Assembly (NCBI GenBank): GCA_052379845.1
Contig: JBQTCF010000021.1
Strand: one strand, 5' to 3'
Length of the DNA: 64,000 nt
Origin: Roseinatronobacter sp052379845
GTDB lineage: Bacteria; Pseudomonadota; Alphaproteobacteria; Rhodobacterales; Rhodobacteraceae
Shown one piece after another: positions 18,258-26,178 of this stretch; positions within the stretch are counted from its first letter, which is position 1, and the number at the start of each line of letters is the position of its first letter. Below the pieces are notes generated by a model that was given only the letters and a program-made list of their open reading frames with translations, searched no databases and was not told where the DNA came from. A program made the translations under genes and the position numbers.

Positions 18258-18995
18258 ATGCAGATCAGAAGGCATATTCAGGACATATGGCTGCAGGTAT
18301 TTCCGCCGCCCCCCTTTGACATGCGCGATGATTTGCCCGTGCCGCCCCTGCCGCGGGGCGGACCGGCGCAAACCAAGGCCGCGCTGGATGCCTATCTGGA
18401 TGTTCTGCTGGCAGATATTGCCAATTATGCGCCCGCCGCTGTGCCCTCGCTGATTGTCACAGGCGCCATGCGCTGCGGCAAGACGCTGGTGGCGCGCAGG
18501 GTCGCGCGGCGCAACGGGATGTATCATGTGCCCGGTGACAGGCTGCGCAAGGCAACCTTCCGAAACAGTGACGAAGCCACGAAACAGCGCGTCATCAAGT
18601 ATATCAGCAAACGCCTGCTTCTGGCCCATCCAACGGGGTTGGTTCTGGACAGCACCATTTTTCTGGATCGCGGCGTCACAGTGCCCCATTGGGCCAGCAC
18701 GCGTGGCATTCCCTGCGTGGCCATCGGCTATGCGCAAGATAACCCCGCGCGCAAGGCCCAAAGCATGATCGCCTTTCGCAAAACTGCCAAGTGCTGGACA
18801 TCGCGCAGCAAATCAGATGCGGATATGCACAAACTTGCGCGCCAGATCATCTGGCGCAGCAAGGAAATCAAGGCCGTGTGCGCCACACAGGGCTGGCCCT
18901 ATTTCGATCTGGAAGCCGCCGCATTCAGCCGCGAAAAGCGCCGGGTGGTCTATGCCATTGAAACGCTGCTGCACCATGGGCGCACTGCCCCGTGA
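18258..18995 (+). CDS. Uncharacterised P-loop ATPase/kinase-like protein
   Basis: I do not recognise a named family for this 245-residue protein. A Walker A loop is clear as GAMRCGKTL at about residues 68-76, after the hydrophobic strand SLIVT. A later hydrophobic strand GLVLDSTIFLDRG could serve as Walker B. The second half is basic and Trp/Arg-rich (KCWTSRSKSDADMHKLARQIIWRSKEIK), which suggests nucleic acid or nucleotide binding. The overall layout is like small kinases of the shikimate/zeta-toxin kind, but the resemblance is loose. It stands alone, divergent from ftsW, with repeat copy B right after its stop. Confidence 0.6.
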   Translation: MQIRRHIQDIWLQVFPPPPFDMRDDLPVPPLPRGGPAQTKAALDAYLDVLLADIANYAPAAVPSLIVTGAMRCGKTLVARRVARRNGMYHVPGDRLRKATFRNSDEATKQRVIKYISKRLLLAHPTGLVLDSTIFLDRGVTVPHWASTRGIPCVAIGYAQDNPARKAQSMIAFRKTAKCWTSRSKSDADMHKLARQIIWRSKEIKAVCATQGWPYFDLEAAAFSREKRRVVYAIETLLHHGRTAP

Positions 18996-19009
18996 TTGCG
19001 GGTGTTTCT

Positions 19010-19234
19010 GGCCTGAAGCCGCCCTAAGCGCTTGGAGAAAGCCCGCGCTGTCGGCGGGCCGGGGTCTGCCGATCCGACGCCAGTGAAGTTCACTTTATGC
19101 AGGCGGCATACTCCGACTTTCAAGGCTTGGCGCGCCTTCAGGGCATCGGCAGGCCGCAGGACGGCCCGCCGATGGCGCGGCGGCCTGCGGCCTTTGCTCC
19201 GCGCCTTGGGGCAGTCCCAATGACCGCTTCAGGC
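19010..19234 (-). repeat. TIR-bounded intergenic repeat, copy B
   Basis: This 225-bp repeat reads in the opposite orientation to copy A. Both ends are perfect: GGCCTGAAGC on the left and GCTTCAGGCC on the right. Its middle (CCTTGAAAGTCGGAGTATG, then GTGAACTTCACTGG in the reverse direction) is nearly identical to copy D and unlike copies A and C. It lies between two convergent genes, 14 bases after the P-loop gene. Confidence 0.88.
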
Positions 19235-19273
19235 CAAATTAGCCAGCCCGCAGTTCCATCTGACAGGATACCG

Positions 19274-21562
19274 CTATAGCGGGCGGTCCACGCGCATGGT
19301 GACAATCGCGCGCCCCCGTGTGGCCACCGGCCATTGCAACCGCGCCTGATTGCTGTCGGGCCCCTGATTGACCTGCACATAGGGCGCATCATAGCGGATT
19401 GCATCGCTGCTATCGCGCGCGGCCTCTTCCATGACCACCGATGTTACCGTGCGCACGCGCCCGCCAAAGGGCATTTTGTCGCCTGAACCAATGGTCCAGC
19501 TGGTGGCTGCGGTGTTTTGTTCATGAATGATGACCGCCGGGCTTTCGGTCGGAAAATCCACGCCATTGAAGCTGTTGTCCTGAAACAGCACATTGCGGAA
19601 ACGGTTGTATTCCAACCCCGCAAAGGTTGTGTCCACGGCCTCTACACGGTCAATGGCATTGCCCGACAGGCGAAAGACATTGCCCTGCACCACCAGCCCC
19701 TGAATGAAATGCCCCGCGCCATAAGGCTTGAACACGATATAGCGAAACCACGGGGCCACGCTGATGGCAAAGAAAATATTGCCCGTCACCGTCAGCCCCC
19801 CGAAGGAAAAGCCACTGCTGTGGTCGGGGTATGGGTCATGTTCATTGGTCATTTCAATGAAACAATTGTCAATGTAATTGCCCGTCACGGTGGTTTTGAC
19901 ATTGCCCGCGCTTAGCACAAGCCCTGCCTGGCGTATGCCCGCTGCAGTGGTGTCGCCCTGGAAGAAATGGTTACCGCTGACAATATGGCCACTGCCCGCC
20001 ATCACCCCGAAATGCGCCCATAGCACCACGCGGTTATTGCGTATCTTGGCGTCATTGTTGTTGACGTTGAACGCAATAACAGTGCGATCCTGGGAATTCA
20101 GCGGCATTTGCGAACTGCTGAACTGGCAATTGTCGATCATCAACCCCTGACAAGCCACCCCAATGGACGTGATGGCGCGGTCGCGCGGGCGGTTGAAATC
20201 ACATTGATGGAAGCGGAAAATGCGCCCCCCTTCGGCCAGCATGACCGCTGATGCACGCCCCCGGCAGATGAATTCCAGATTATGGAATTCAAAATTGCGC
20301 AGGCTGGAAAAGCCTGAGAAATCCAGCCCGTAGCGGTAGCGTTCAAAGGTGAAGTCCTGCGTCATCGCGCCCCCGTGCAGCGGCAGGCTAAGCGTCAGCG
20401 TGCCCGCCGCCACATTGCGCGACCGCACATAAACTTCGCGGCCCACGCCCACGCCACTGACGCGCGCGCCCACCGGAATGGCTGCCACATTGCTGATACC
20501 GCTTAGCAGTAGCGGGCTGGTGGGGGTATAGGTCGCAACTGCGGTTACGGTTTCGGTCGCCCAAGCGGGGTTGTCGATGAAATCAAGCTGCCCATCCGCC
20601 AGCACCCTGCGGCGCGATGTATCGTCATAGCCTGCCAGCGCGAACACATCGACAGGGCCTGTCAGCGGCACGCGCCGCCCCTTCAGGTTGAATTCCATAT
20701 GTTCATTGCTATGAAACAGCGCCTGCAGCCCTTTGCGAAAGCCCGCCTCGGCGGTGCCGAAGGCCGCTTCATAACCTGTCAGGTCGAAATTTTGCTGCAG
20801 GATCAGCACAGTCTGGGGGTCCATGGCCAGCGTGCCGCGAAACACCGCAGGCATGGGGATCGTCAGGTCGTCGCCAATGGCAAACACCCCTTCGGACACC
20901 AGCAGGCTTCGCCCGTTTGCCGCCGCCATGGCCGCCAGAAACGCCGCGCGATCATCGCTGACCCCATCGCCCTGCGCGCCGAAATCGCGCACATCGACAA
21001 GGCCCAGCAGGTCGCGGGTATACAGGGCGGTAATATCTTCGATGATCAGGTCGTCAATGCGCACCACCCCGCCGGTGGGTCCGGTCAGGTCCAGTCCCAG
21101 ATGCGCGATGCTTACCGATAGCGGCCAGACCATGTCCACAGACGGGCGCGCCCCTGTGCCGATAATGGCCTGCACTTCGACAATCTGGCCAAAGGTGGTC
21201 AGCGTGGTTTGCGCGCCAGTGGTGGTCAGGCCGGTAATTTCGGTGCCGCCACTGTTCCCCGCCCATGCGGCGATGCGCACATTTGGCATGACCCCGGCCA
21301 TGGCCTTGATGCGCGCGCGCACCCGCAAGTAGCTTCCGGGCAGGATTGGCACTTCGCCCCTCCAGCGCAGGCGCGTTGTGGCACTGATTTTCTGCACCTC
21401 CAGTGCGCCGCCGAAATCGGGGTCGGCGGGCACGAAGGCGGCGAAAGCGGCCGCGTCATAGGTGGGTGTTCCGGGGCGGCCTGTGGTTTGTGACCACTGG
21501 TCCAGACCTGCCGAGAACGGCGGGGGCGTGATTGCCTGCGGGTTGGTAACGGCCAGGTTCAT
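19274..21562 (-). CDS. Right-handed beta-helix protein (GH28/pectate-lyase-like)
   Basis: This large protein of 762 residues looks like a parallel beta-helix protein of the glycosyl hydrolase 28-related group. The helix entry motif is VDVRDFGAQGDGVSDDRAAFLAAMAAANG near residue 220, followed by repeated short strands rich in Asn, Gly and Val (FHNLEFICRG, MIDNCQFSSS, AKIRNNRVVLWAH, TTVTGNYIDNC, GLVVQGNVF). No signal peptide is seen. I chose the start giving MNLAVTNPQAITPPPFSAGLDQW, with an AAGGGTC site before it. Such proteins bind or cut polysaccharide, or serve as phage-tail or surface parts; the role here is open. Copies of the same repeat family flank it on both sides. Confidence 0.75.
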   Translation of the reverse strand: MNLAVTNPQAITPPPFSAGLDQWSQTTGRPGTPTYDAAAFAAFVPADPDFGGALEVQKISATTRLRWRGEVPILPGSYLRVRARIKAMAGVMPNVRIAAWAGNSGGTEITGLTTTGAQTTLTTFGQIVEVQAIIGTGARPSVDMVWPLSVSIAHLGLDLTGPTGGVVRIDDLIIEDITALYTRDLLGLVDVRDFGAQGDGVSDDRAAFLAAMAAANGRSLLVSEGVFAIGDDLTIPMPAVFRGTLAMDPQTVLILQQNFDLTGYEAAFGTAEAGFRKGLQALFHSNEHMEFNLKGRRVPLTGPVDVFALAGYDDTSRRRVLADGQLDFIDNPAWATETVTAVATYTPTSPLLLSGISNVAAIPVGARVSGVGVGREVYVRSRNVAAGTLTLSLPLHGGAMTQDFTFERYRYGLDFSGFSSLRNFEFHNLEFICRGRASAVMLAEGGRIFRFHQCDFNRPRDRAITSIGVACQGLMIDNCQFSSSQMPLNSQDRTVIAFNVNNNDAKIRNNRVVLWAHFGVMAGSGHIVSGNHFFQGDTTAAGIRQAGLVLSAGNVKTTVTGNYIDNCFIEMTNEHDPYPDHSSGFSFGGLTVTGNIFFAISVAPWFRYIVFKPYGAGHFIQGLVVQGNVFRLSGNAIDRVEAVDTTFAGLEYNRFRNVLFQDNSFNGVDFPTESPAVIIHEQNTAATSWTIGSGDKMPFGGRVRTVTSVVMEEAARDSSDAIRYDAPYVQVNQGPDSNQARLQWPVATRGRAIVTMRVDRPL

Positions 21563-21719
21563 GAAAGACCCTTTCTTGTCAGTCGATGTGCTGCAATCGG
21601 ATGACAGGGCAGGGTGTCGTTCTGCCTGACCAATCATCCGGACAGCGCAGACTGTATCAAGGGTGCGTTAAATCACGTTGAGGGCAGCGTGCGCTGCTTC
21701 TGTGGGGCAAGGCGTGGTT

Positions 21720-21936
21720 GGCCTGAAGGGGACGTTGGCACTTGGATGAAGCCCGCGCTGTCGGTGGGCCGGGGTCTGCCGATCCAGCGTTATAGGGATG
21801 CAGTTTATCCACGCGGCATATTCCTGACATCAAGCGCTTGGCACGCCTTCAGGTCATCGGCAGGCCGCGGGACGGCCCGCCGATGGCGCGGCGGCCTGCG
21901 GCCTTGATTCCGCGCCTTGGGTGACAGCTTCAGGCC
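21720..21936 (-). repeat. TIR-bounded intergenic repeat, copy C
   Basis: This 217-bp copy has the same orientation as copy B, and the two bracket the beta-helix gene. The right end is GCTTCAGGCC; the left end is GGCCTGAAGG, one base off. Its middle segment (CAGTTTATCCACGCGGCATATTCC) belongs to the subfamily of copy A. It is shorter than the others mainly because some bases next to the right end are missing (CATTGGGAATG block). The stretch 21563-21719 to its left holds no gene that I can see. Confidence 0.83.
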
Positions 21937-21955
21937 ATGCGCCCCCCCCCCCGCA

Positions 21956-22357
21956 TCAGACCCCCCTTTCAGCGGCCCTTAGCAACTGCACGCCGTCAAT
22001 TTGCCAGCCGTCACCCGCTGGCACCATCTGATAGGCCAGAAAGTGCAACCGCCCCTGCGCATCGCGGATCATGACACGCTGAACCACACCGGCGGGGGTT
22101 TGGGACTGCTCCAGCATGGTGACTTCTTCAGGGCGATAGACCATCGGATAGCCGTCCTGCACCATCGCGCCAAAACGCTGCGGTGTTCCGAACAGGCGTT
22201 TTATATCGGGGCTGGCATAGCTGAAGGCGCGGTCAAAATCATCGGCCTGAAGTGCTGCAATCTGGTTTTCGATAATCTGGCGTATACCGGCAACGTCTTG
22301 TGCCTGCGCGGTGGTGACCACCAGCACAAGACCCATGGCCGCAAACAAGGCCCGCAT
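21956..22357 (-). CDS. DUF4864-type secreted protein
   Basis: This 133-residue protein has a clear signal peptide (MRALFAAMGLVLVVTTAQA, cleavage before QD). The mature part has the fold features of DUF4864/NTF2-like proteins: IRQIIENQIAALQADDFDRAFSYASPDIKRLFGTPQRFGAMVQ, followed by VYRPEEV and a closing strand pair FLAYQMVPAGDGWQIDGVQLL. It is probably periplasmic. The biochemical role is unknown. It runs in the same direction as the LysRS gene about 60 bases upstream, and may share its transcript. Repeat copy C lies just after its stop. Confidence 0.8.
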   Translation of the reverse strand: MRALFAAMGLVLVVTTAQAQDVAGIRQIIENQIAALQADDFDRAFSYASPDIKRLFGTPQRFGAMVQDGYPMVYRPEEVTMLEQSQTPAGVVQRVMIRDAQGRLHFLAYQMVPAGDGWQIDGVQLLRAAERGV

Positions 22358-22416
22358 GGTGTTTCCCTTTCACGACAGGATTTTCATCCTACGCAAAAGG
22401 GGTGCGCGCAGATCAC

Positions 22417-23994
22417 TTATGCCAGTTCCCCCGCAAGGGCGCGGTCAATCAGGGCAACTGTTTCATTCACGCCATACAGCGCGATGAACCCGCCAAAACG
22501 CGGCCCCTGCGACTGTCCCAGCAACACTTCATACAGGGCCTTGAACCAGTCGCGCAGGTTTTCAAACCCGTGATCCTTGCCAACAGCGAAGGCCAGCGTC
22601 TGCAATTCCTCGGCGTCCAGCCCGCCTTGCCAGTCGCGCAACCGTGCGGCCAGATCTTCCATGGCAGTGCGTTCCAGCGGCGCGGGCGCGCGGAACTGGC
22701 GCGCGGGCGCCACGAAATCACGGAAATAGGCCAGCGCGAACCCTGCCGCCTGATCCAGATCAGGGTGTGTTTCGGGGGTCGCGTCAGGCGCATAGCGACG
22801 GATGAATCCCCAAAGCCCTTCTTTGCCCGTGGCCCCCGCGACGGACGCCAGGTTCAGCAACATCGCAAAACTGACCACCATATTGGACACAGGCGGGGTG
22901 CCTGCGTGAATATGCCAAACCGGATTGGCCAGTTGCTGTTCCAGCGTCTGGTCAGGAAAGGCGCGCAACTGCTGGTGATATTCATCCACCGCCTTGGGGA
23001 TCACATCCCATGACAGGCGCTTGGCGGTGCGCGGCTTCAGGAACATGTAATAGGACAGCGATTCTGTGCTGGCATAGGTCAGCCATTCATCAATCGTCAG
23101 GCCGTTGCCTTTGGATTTGCTGATCTTCTCGCCGTTTTCATCCAGAAACAGCTCATAGACATAATGTTCCGGCTTCCGCCCGCCCAGAATTTCGCAAATG
23201 CGGTCATAAATGGGGGTGTTGGTCGAATGGTCCTTGCCATACATTTCAAAATCGACATCCAGCGCCGCCCAGCGCGCGCCGAAATCGGGCTTCCATTGCA
23301 GTTTCACATTGCCGCCTGTGACTGGCAGCGTCCATTCCCGCCCGTCCTCATCGTCAAACGTAATCGTGCCATTCTTGCCGTCCACATGCTTCATGGGCAC
23401 ATACAGAACGCGGCCCGTTTCGGGGTGGATGGGCAGGAAAATGGAATAGGTCTGCTGGCGTTCATCACGCAGGCTTTTGAGCATGACCGCCATGATGTCG
23501 TCATAGCGTTCAGCGGCCCGCAACAGCACTGCGTCAAACTGGCCGGATTTGTAGAATTCAGTCGCGCTGATGAATTCATAGTCAAACCCGAACGTGTCCA
23601 GAAACCGGCGCAACATGGCGTTGTTATGATGGCCGAAACTCTCATATTTTCCAAACGGGTCCGGCACCGATGTCAGCGGGCGTTGCAGATGTTCGCGCAG
23701 CGCCACAGGGTCGGGGACATTCTCGGGCACTTTGCGCATGCCGTCCACATCATCGGAAAAACAGATCAACCGCGTGGGCACATCACATAGCGCTTCAAAC
23801 GCGCGCCGGACCATGGTTGTGCGCGCCACCTCGCCAAAGGTGCCGATATGCGGCAGGCCCGACGGGCCATAGCCCGTCTCGAACAGCACATAGCCCTTTT
23901 CCGGGGCCGTGCCCTTGATGCGCGCAACCAGTTTGCGGGCCTCCTCAAAGGGCCAGGCTTTGGATGTCAGGGCAGCATCGCGCAGTGCAGACAT
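22417..23994 (-). CDS. lysK: Lysyl-tRNA synthetase, class I
   Basis: This enzyme charges tRNA-Lys. It is the class I form, typical of archaea and many alphaproteobacteria, not the class II LysS. About 525 residues. The Rossmann catalytic motifs are HIGT at residues 49-52 (SGLPHIGTFGE) and KISKS (SKSKGNG) near residue 290. Residues KGYVLFETGYGPSGLPHIGT match the family's start of the fold. I place the start at the ATG at 23994; an in-frame GTG at 24000 is also well placed relative to AAGGAAG. No frame damage is visible. Confidence 0.95.
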   Translation of the reverse strand: MSALRDAALTSKAWPFEEARKLVARIKGTAPEKGYVLFETGYGPSGLPHIGTFGEVARTTMVRRAFEALCDVPTRLICFSDDVDGMRKVPENVPDPVALREHLQRPLTSVPDPFGKYESFGHHNNAMLRRFLDTFGFDYEFISATEFYKSGQFDAVLLRAAERYDDIMAVMLKSLRDERQQTYSIFLPIHPETGRVLYVPMKHVDGKNGTITFDDEDGREWTLPVTGGNVKLQWKPDFGARWAALDVDFEMYGKDHSTNTPIYDRICEILGGRKPEHYVYELFLDENGEKISKSKGNGLTIDEWLTYASTESLSYYMFLKPRTAKRLSWDVIPKAVDEYHQQLRAFPDQTLEQQLANPVWHIHAGTPPVSNMVVSFAMLLNLASVAGATGKEGLWGFIRRYAPDATPETHPDLDQAAGFALAYFRDFVAPARQFRAPAPLERTAMEDLAARLRDWQGGLDAEELQTLAFAVGKDHGFENLRDWFKALYEVLLGQSQGPRFGGFIALYGVNETVALIDRALAGELA

Positions 23995-24122
23995 GGGCAC
24001 ATCACTTCCTTGTGGGGGGACAATAACACCCCCACTCCCTATTGCCCCTTGGCGGCCGCGTCAATATTCTGCGCCCGAAACAGCTACCCCGCCCAAACAC
24101 AGCTACCCCGAAGGACCGCAGC

Positions 24123-24545
24123 ATGCAGCCTCTGCCCCACCCCCTCTCCCCGCAGGATTGTCTGGTTGCCCTGATGATCGCTGTCTCGGCGGCGGATCAG
24201 GAAATCCGCACCGCCGAACTGGTGGCCATACAGGCGCTGGTGAATCACCTGCCCATCTTCGGGGAATATGACGCCGACCGCATCAAGACCATTGCCCAAA
24301 CCGTGTTCGACCTGCTGGAAGAAGAAGACGGGCTTGATGCGCTGTTTGGACTGGTGCGCGAAAACCTGCCCGACAAACTGAATGAAACGGCCTATACCAT
24401 CGCCTGCGATGTGGCCGCGTCGGACGGCAAACTCTCCCAGGCCGAATTGCGCCTGCTGGAAGAAATCCGCCATGAATTGCAGATTGACCGCCTGCATGCG
24501 GCGGCCATTGAACGCGGCGCGCGCGCACGCCACATGCGCCTGTAG
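24123..24545 (+). CDS. TerB-like tellurite-resistance family protein
   Basis: This 140-residue acidic helical protein has the TerB/TerB-like layout: CLVALMIAVSAADQEIRTAELVAIQALVNHLPIFG, then a second acidic repeat TAYTIACDVAASDGKLSQAELRLLEEIRHELQID. Such repeats place Asp/Glu near the helix ends and may bind metal. GAAGGA precedes the chosen ATG; the upstream open frame is not protein-like. It is divergent from LysRS and lies 85 bases upstream of the ECF sigma gene, possibly in the same transcript. Its function here is unknown; TerB family membership alone does not imply tellurite resistance. Confidence 0.75.
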   Translation: MQPLPHPLSPQDCLVALMIAVSAADQEIRTAELVAIQALVNHLPIFGEYDADRIKTIAQTVFDLLEEEDGLDALFGLVRENLPDKLNETAYTIACDVAASDGKLSQAELRLLEEIRHELQIDRLHAAAIERGARARHMRL

Positions 24546-24630
24546 CCCCCGCCACCGCCTCTGCATCAGAAACAGGCTGACAAATTGTCGCAGCCGCGCT
24601 ACCCTGCCCCCCGAAGCAGGAGGGCCGCCA

Positions 24631-25170
24631 ATGTCGAACCAGCGCCACCATGACGCGCTTCTTGCCTTGCGGCGGCGGCTGTTCGGGTATGCCTGCGCGC
24701 TGTGCCCGGACATGGCCAGCGCCGAAGATCTGTATCAGGACGCCATGCTGCGCGCGATGACGGCGCGCAGCGTCCCAACAGACCAGACTGCGTTTCGCGT
24801 CTGGGTGTTTCGCATCATGCGCAACCTGTGGGTCGACAGGCTGCGCGCCGCCGGGCGCCTGCCGGACCTGACAACCGATGACGCAATTGACGGCAATATC
24901 GCCATTGACCGCGCCGATGATCTGACCGTCAACCGCCTTGCGGTGCGACAGGCCTTCATGAAACTTGCCAAACCCCACCGGGACGTTCTGGCACTGGTGG
25001 ACATCGCCGGTTTCAGCTATGCCGAGGCCTCAGAAATTCTGGACGTGCCACAAGGAACCATCATGTCACGCATCAGCCGCGCCCGCGCCAGTCTGGCCCA
25101 CAGCCTGCAAGACAACGACAAGGTCGTGGCGCTGCCACTGGCGCAGGGCAAACTGGGCATCAGGGGCTGA
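24631..25170 (+). CDS. ECF-type RNA polymerase sigma factor
   Basis: This is a 179-residue extracytoplasmic-function sigma factor. Region 2 spans residues about 10-75 (LFGYACALCPDMASAEDLYQDAML, FRVWVFRIMRNLWVDRLRA). Region 4 spans about 110-165, with the helix-turn-helix FSYAEASEILDVPQGTIMSRISRARASL. The ATG is supported by GCAGGAGGG. It is followed after five bases by an anti-sigma gene, and then by sorAB, whose upstream DNA has an ECF-type promoter. The pairing with sulfite genes resembles the sulfite-responsive RpoE1/RpoE4 sigma factors of Sinorhizobium meliloti, which control sorT. That link is inference from context. Confidence 0.9.
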   Translation: MSNQRHHDALLALRRRLFGYACALCPDMASAEDLYQDAMLRAMTARSVPTDQTAFRVWVFRIMRNLWVDRLRAAGRLPDLTTDDAIDGNIAIDRADDLTVNRLAVRQAFMKLAKPHRDVLALVDIAGFSYAEASEILDVPQGTIMSRISRARASLAHSLQDNDKVVALPLAQGKLGIRG

Positions 25171-25175
25171 CAGGA

Positions 25176-25925
25176 ATGGCCAGCCAATCCTTCCCCAACG
25201 AGATGCTCAACGCGTTCGTCGACGGGGCCTTGCCCCCCGACCAGACGGCAGACCTTCTGGCCGCCATGGCCCGTGACCCCAGCCTTGCGCGCCATGTCGC
25301 CATGCTGCAGCGGCTCAAAACCGCCCTCGCCACCCTTGATGATGCCATGGACCCGCCGCCCCTGCCCGCCCCCCCGGCGCGCAAACCTGCGCGCATGCGG
25401 CACGCATTGGCCGCTGCGGCACTGCTGGCCCTTGTTGCGGGCCTGGCATGGCACAGCCAGCCGCGCATGCCCGCCAGCCCCGACACGGCCCCCACCACCA
25501 CGGCACTGGCGGCCCATCACGCATGGGCCGGCACGCCCGCCCCGAACACACCCACCCCCATGCCCGCCGCCTTCGACTGGCTCACGCCGGTCATGCAGGC
25601 CACCGGCCTGCAACTTGCGCATGCACAACAGGGACCAAGCGGCCTGCATCTTGGGTTTATCGGGGCCAATGCCTGCAGACTCAGCCTGTTCATCCAGCCA
25701 CAAGACCAGCCCGACACCGCGCTGGACATCCAGTTGGACCAGCATCTGCAACAGGCAGGCTGGACCACATCAGGGCTGCAGTTTCGCATTGTCGCCCTTG
25801 ACATGGACCTGTCGCGCTTTGCCACCATCGCAACCACGGCGCATACCAAAAGCCGCGACCACCTGCCCGCCAGCGCAGCCCAGATCGCACTGATCAATGC
25901 CGCGCGGCTGCCCTGTCTGGCCTGA
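25176..25925 (+). CDS. Anti-sigma factor with one membrane segment
   Basis: This 249-residue protein is the likely antagonist of the sigma factor just upstream. Residues 1-60 form the cytoplasmic anti-sigma domain (LNAFVDGALPPDQTADLLAAMARDPSLARHVAMLQRLKTAL), without the zinc-binding HxxxCxxC motif. A Pro-rich linker leads to a single membrane helix at about residues 77-93 (ALAAAALLALVAGLAWH). The rest, about 155 residues, would sit in the periplasm, where a signal could be sensed. Spacing to the sigma gene is five bases, so the two are coupled. Confidence 0.85.
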   Translation: MASQSFPNEMLNAFVDGALPPDQTADLLAAMARDPSLARHVAMLQRLKTALATLDDAMDPPPLPAPPARKPARMRHALAAAALLALVAGLAWHSQPRMPASPDTAPTTTALAAHHAWAGTPAPNTPTPMPAAFDWLTPVMQATGLQLAHAQQGPSGLHLGFIGANACRLSLFIQPQDQPDTALDIQLDQHLQQAGWTTSGLQFRIVALDMDLSRFATIATTAHTKSRDHLPASAAQIALINAARLPCLA

Positions 25926-25959
25926 CCCCGCCACACCCGCCCCCTGCCCGCTTCATGTT

Positions 25960-26024
25960 CATTCTGGCCCAAATATCCTCAGGGGGTGAGGGCCGCAGGC
26001 CCGAGGGGGCGCGAGCGCCCCCTT
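25960..26024. repeat. CATTCTGGC-type intergenic hairpin element, copy 2
   Basis: The element starts CATTCTGGC, two variable bases, AAATATCC, as at 13954. It continues with two GC hairpins, GGGCC-gca-GGCCC and GGGGGCGC-ga-GCGCCCCC. It lies 35 bases after the anti-sigma stop and would end that transcript before the sorAB promoter. No gene was seen between 25926 and 26178. Confidence 0.65.
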
Positions 26025-26089
26025 CTTCCCCCCAGCCAAGCCACCGCCCCGCAAACCCCCGCCCCCCCACAAATTTATTTTCCACCGCA

Positions 26090-26116
26090 GGGAATAATAT
26101 GCATCCTGCGCTCGTC
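26090..26116 (+). promoter_or_regulatory. Candidate ECF-type promoter for sorAB
   Basis: GGGAAT (26090-26095) and CGTC (26113-26116) are separated by 17 bases. This is the general form of promoters used by ECF sigma factors (GGAA-type -35 and CGTC-type -10). It lies about 60 bases before the chosen sorA start. The ECF sigma gene 1 kb upstream is the natural candidate to use it. I did not find the same pair upstream of the sigma gene itself. Confidence 0.5.
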
Positions 26117-26178
26117 TTTACTCATATGGGCATCTGATTGGTGCGCATATGGCTCTGGACATGGGAGGATGGAACAGC

